From: Halomonas denitrificans
Lineage (GTDB): Bacteria > Pseudomonadota > Gammaproteobacteria > Pseudomonadales > Halomonadaceae
Direction of reading: 5' to 3'
Length of the DNA: 64,000 bases
Assembly: GCF_003056305.1 (NCBI RefSeq)
Contig: NZ_PYVX01000006.1
Coordinates: 116,869-180,868 of the forward strand
A program made the translations under genes and the position numbers. This document shows, in pieces, positions 61,217 to 64,000 of the stretch (its first letter is position 1; each line of letters opens with the position of its first letter). Under the pieces are notes generated by a model. It made no database searches. It saw only the letters and a program-made list of their open reading frames with translations, and was not told the origin of the DNA.

Positions 61217-61223
61217 CTCGATA

Positions 61224-61298
61224 TGGAGCTCATGGACGGATTTGAACCGTCGACCTCACCCTTACCAAGGGTGTGCTCTACCCCTGAGCTACATGAGC
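61224..61298 (-). tRNA. tRNA-Thr (anticodon GGT)
   Basis: 75 bases with an encoded CCA. The anticodon arm CACCC-TTGGTAA-GGGTG gives anticodon GGT. Last tRNA of the Tyr-Gly-Thr cluster. Confidence 0.97.
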
Positions 61299-61326
61299 AC
61301 AACTGGCGGCATCATCATGCGATACC

Positions 61327-61400
<74 letters not shown>

Positions 61401-61447
61401 CTACCCACTCTTGCTGCCTGCACCCGACGCATCGCGTGCGGCGAAAC

Positions 61448-61532
<85 letters not shown>

Positions 61533-61544
61533 AACTGGCGATGT

Positions 61545-61572
61545 ATTCTACCGCCTTTGTTTCCGGTGTCAA
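61545..61572 (-). promoter_or_regulatory. Promoter of the tRNA-Tyr/Gly/Thr cluster
   Basis: A perfect TTGACA and TAGAAT are separated by 16 bases on the minus strand, 13 bp before the tRNA-Tyr 5' end. It lies between coaX and the tRNA. Confidence 0.8.
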
Positions 61573-61647
61573 GCCTCTGATTTATCAGGATCTTGATGCT
61601 TCGTGCCGAACGAGCCGGCGCGTCTTCCCGGAACGCGACGCATTCTG

Positions 61648-62487
61648 TCAAAGCAGCATCGAGAATGCAAGGGCCGCGCGGATCTTTTCCATCGCCACCG
61701 GCGCGGGCACCTCCGGCGCCCCGGAGAGTCGGCCGGCCCGCTCCGCGGCCGTCAGCGGGAAACAGGCCTCGAGCCCGCCATAGACCATGTCCGGCCACAC
61801 CGCATGGGGCACCTGGATGCCTCGCGAGACCACCCGCGCATCGCCGCCGGTCAGCAGCATCGGCAGCGCGACGTCCTGCTGGTCGCACACCTCGCTGTAG
61901 ATGCGGTTGACCGCGCTGACCGCGGCCATGTAGATGCCGTGGTTGACCGCCTCGACCGTGCGCCGGCCGGGCTCGAGCAGCGCCTGCGCCTCGCTGTCGG
62001 GATCGATGGCCACGTTGCGGGTGCCGAGCTTGAGGCTCTCCTTCATCAGGCGCAGGCCGGGCAGGATATAGCCGCCGAGATGCCGGCCGCCGGGCAGCAC
62101 GAAGTCGACGGTGATGGCGCTGCCGCAGTCCACCGCACAACAGCCGCCCGCCAGCTGGTAGCCCGCCAGGGCCCCCATCCAGCGATCGACGCCCAGCTTG
62201 CCGGGCTCCTCGTAGCCGTTGGTGACCCCCAGGGCCTCATGGGCGGAGCGGGCCACGTGGACGGTGCCGACCCGGCGCCGCAGCAGCGCCACTGTCTCCT
62301 CCAGCACCGCCCGGCGCGCCACGCTGGAGATGCGGACCGCCTCGACCACGTCGAGATCCGGGATATCGGCTCCGGGCCGCCACTCCTCGCGAGTCCAGAC
62401 CGCGCCGCGCGAGCGGATCTCGCTGCTGTCGCTATCCTTGAGCCGCCACTTCGACAGGGTATTGCCGATATCCAGGTCCAGGATCAT
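61648..62487 (-). CDS. coaX: Type III pantothenate kinase
   Basis: 279 residues from the ATG at 62487 (MILDLDIGNTLSKWRLKDSD). It carries out the first step of coenzyme A synthesis, ATP-dependent phosphorylation of pantothenate. The nucleotide motif DIGNT, the GVDRWMGALAG substrate region and the DCGSAITVDF motif place it in the ASKHA-fold CoaX group rather than the P-loop CoaA group. The start overlaps the birA stop by four bases (ATGA), as in other birA-coaX operons. Confidence 0.95.
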   Translation of the reverse strand: MILDLDIGNTLSKWRLKDSDSSEIRSRGAVWTREEWRPGADIPDLDVVEAVRISSVARRAVLEETVALLRRRVGTVHVARSAHEALGVTNGYEEPGKLGVDRWMGALAGYQLAGGCCAVDCGSAITVDFVLPGGRHLGGYILPGLRLMKESLKLGTRNVAIDPDSEAQALLEPGRRTVEAVNHGIYMAAVSAVNRIYSEVCDQQDVALPMLLTGGDARVVSRGIQVPHAVWPDMVYGGLEACFPLTAAERAGRLSGAPEVPAPVAMEKIRAALAFSMLL

Positions 62488-63473
62488 GCCCGTCTCCGCA
62501 CGCTGATTTCCCCGCCGGCCAGCCGCCGCTGCCGTTCGCCCTGGCGCACCCAGAGGTTGCCGGCCTCGTCCACGTCGCCGGCGATCGCCGCCTCGCGCTC
62601 GCCCCGCTGCAGGATCTCCACCTCGCAGCCGGCGTAGGCGTGCCGCGCGTTCCACTCATCCTGCCAGGCGGCGAAGCCCTGCTGCTCGAACCCCGCCAGC
62701 AGGGGCAGCAGCTCGTCCAGCAGCGCCGCGGCAAGGGCATTGCGCGACAGCCCCGGCGCCTGGTCGTGGACCGCGGCCACGGGCTGGTCGATGCACTCGC
62801 GAAACGCCTGGGGCAGATCGACGTTGATGCCCATGCCGACCACCACCTCGCAGGGCCCGGCGGCATCGCCGCTGATCTCGACCAGGATGCCCGCGAGCTT
62901 GCCCAGCTCCCCGTCCGCCTGCTTCAGCAGGACATCGTTGGGCCACTTGAGCCGGGGCGCGGCACCGTGTCGCTCGAGGACCCGGGCCAGCACCACGCCG
63001 AGGGCCAGGCTCAGCCCCTCCAGGGCGGCTATCCCGGCCTCGACCCGCCAGCCTATCGAGAGCATCAGGGTACGCCCCCAGGGCGTCACCCAGGTGCGCC
63101 CGCGACGCCCCCGGCCCTCGCTCTGCTGCTCCACCAGGCAGACCTCCCCGTGCCCCGCGCCCTGGGCGAAGCGTTCGCGCAGGTAGGCGTTGCTGGAGGG
63201 CAGGGTCTCCTCGACGAACAGCCGGGTCAGGTGCGGGCGGGCCTCCCGGGAGAGGCCGGCCACCACGGCGCGCCCGTCGAGCAGCTCCAGGCGTTCGGTC
63301 AGGCGATACCCCTGCCCCTTCACCGCCTCCATGGGGATCCCCAGGGACTCCAGTTTCTGCAGCTGCTTCCATACCGCCGCCCGCGAGACGCCCAGCTGCT
63401 CCCCCAGCTGCTCGCCGGAGTGGAACTCGCCGTCGCTCAACAGGCGGATCAGGTCACCGATGGTCATGCTCAT
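62484..63473 (-). CDS. birA: Biotin-protein ligase / biotin operon repressor
   Basis: 329 residues. The N-terminal winged helix-turn-helix (SGEQLGEQLGVSRAAVWKQL) indicates a bifunctional repressor. The catalytic domain has the adenylate-binding loop GRGRRGRTWVTPWGRTLMLS and KWPNDVLL, and the SH3-like C-terminal domain is present. An ATG six bases downstream (63467) is an alternative start. A TAGAAT -10-like box lies at 63495-63500. It is cotranscribed with coaX. Confidence 0.95.
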   Translation of the reverse strand: MSMTIGDLIRLLSDGEFHSGEQLGEQLGVSRAAVWKQLQKLESLGIPMEAVKGQGYRLTERLELLDGRAVVAGLSREARPHLTRLFVEETLPSSNAYLRERFAQGAGHGEVCLVEQQSEGRGRRGRTWVTPWGRTLMLSIGWRVEAGIAALEGLSLALGVVLARVLERHGAAPRLKWPNDVLLKQADGELGKLAGILVEISGDAAGPCEVVVGMGINVDLPQAFRECIDQPVAAVHDQAPGLSRNALAAALLDELLPLLAGFEQQGFAAWQDEWNARHAYAGCEVEILQRGEREAAIAGDVDEAGNLWVRQGERQRRLAGGEISVRRRA

Positions 63474-63500
63474 GCCCCAGACGGGAAATGAGCCATTCTA

Positions 63501-63849
63501 GCGGATGGGGGCAGGCCCCGGAAATCGCGGCGCGGCGATCATGCCGCCGACGAGGCGCTAAGCTCGCCTCTCAAGGGTCGACAGGAGGTGCCTGGCCGAC
63601 CCGAAGGCCGTGACGACGACGGCGGCCTACGGGGCCATCGCGGCCCCTTGTGCGCCGCTGGCCTGACAGGGCTGCCATACCTCCCCCTACATCTTCGATC
63701 GCCCGTGATGCCGTATCACGCCCTCCCCTGCCCTCTCCCAGGCCCCATACGACAACGCCCCCGCCTCTGTCGAGGCGGGGGCGTTCTTGTATCGGGAGGC
63801 GCCGGCAACCGGCGATCGGGACGTGCGCCTTTCCGCGCGAAAAACACCC
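63501..63849. other. Non-coding region between birA and the rRNA operon end
   Basis: About 350 bp without a gene; open frames here lack homology and ribosome sites. It contains a perfect 14-base-pair stem (AACGCCCCCGCCTC, loop TGTC, and its complement) at 63754-63785 with little T tract on either strand. This may be a second terminator or a protein-binding palindrome. Confidence 0.5.
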
Positions 63850-63850
63850 G

Positions 63851-63889
63851 CGCATGAAAAAACCCCGAGCTCGTTGAGCTCGGGGTTTT
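63851..63889 (-). terminator. rRNA operon terminator
   Basis: AACCCCGAGCTC and GAGCTCGGGGTT form a twelve-base-pair stem, followed on the minus strand by TTTTTT. It lies about 15 bp after the 5S 3' end. Confidence 0.88.
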
Positions 63890-63900
63890 CTCGGAATAGG

Positions 63901-64000
63901 TGCCTGACGATGACCTACTCTCGCATGGGGAGGCCCCACACTACCATCGGCGCTGATCGGTTTCACTGCTGAGTTCGGCATGGGATCAGGTGGTTCCCGT
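63901..64000 (-). rRNA. rrf: 5S ribosomal RNA, 3' part
   Basis: 100 bases of 5S rRNA are visible, with the 5' end beyond the window. Minus-strand landmarks are CCGAACTCAGCAGTGAAACC, CGATGGTAGTGTGGGG and the 3' end GTAGGTCATCGTCAGGCA. A rRNA operon therefore lies immediately to the right, transcribed toward birA. Confidence 0.95.

Noticed and set aside
63571..63981. 136-codon minus-strand frame between birA and 5S rRNA
   Set aside because: It runs through the rRNA terminator and the 5S gene, so it cannot be a real protein.

Overview
The window looks like a chromosomal segment of a Halomonas-type gammaproteobacterium. The evidence is high GC, acidic core proteins, a pseudomonad-like MvaT start, and the neighbourhood ssb - MFS transporter - uvrA - rplQ, which recalls Pseudomonas. 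The naming is inference from protein sequence; no database was searched.

Region 1 (1-13.6 kb) is a signalling block. After an MvaT-like silencer (cut by the window edge) and a CaCA-type antiporter come seven loci, six of them linked to cyclic-di-GMP: a broken PAS-PAS-GGDEF gene, a Cache-type chemoreceptor with a good sigma-28 promoter, a broken EAL remnant, a PilZ protein fused to a degenerate HD-GYP-like domain, a periplasmic-sensor diguanylate cyclase, a GAF-PAS-LOV-GGDEF-EAL protein carrying an intact blue-light (flavin-cysteine) motif, and a membrane-anchored diguanylate cyclase. The two broken pieces may be halves of one ancestral gene with the chemoreceptor between them.

Region 2 (13.6-24.4 kb) is a lower-GC accessory island ending just downstream of the ssb terminator. 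Its right part is a four-gene operon transcribed away from ssb: three different tyrosine-recombinase-fold proteins plus a small coiled-coil protein. This matches the intA-tfp-intB-srap core of strand-biased circularizing integrative elements (SEs), with Tn554-like TnpABC as the older comparison. The left part holds three Xre/MbcA/ParS-type antitoxin-domain genes with no intact toxin, a non-coding array of about 140-bp repeats lying between two of them, a decayed IS256-family element inserted in that array with a 9-bp target duplication, an 80-bp direct repeat, and a serine-recombinase relic.

Region 3 (24.4-30.5 kb) holds ssb, an MFS transporter, uvrA and an outer-membrane-type protein.

Region 4 (30.5-61.6 kb), all on the minus strand, is the translation/transcription supercluster in transcription order: tRNA-Tyr, -Gly, -Thr, -Trp, secE, nusG, rplKAJL, rpoBC, rpsLG, fusA, tuf, the S10, spc and alpha operons, ending at rplQ. 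Good promoters are visible before tRNA-Tyr, tRNA-Trp, rpsL, rpsJ and rpsM, and an L10 leader and an rplL-rpoB attenuator are present. Region 5 (61.6-64 kb) holds coaX and birA downstream of a rRNA operon, whose terminator and 5S 3' part close the window.
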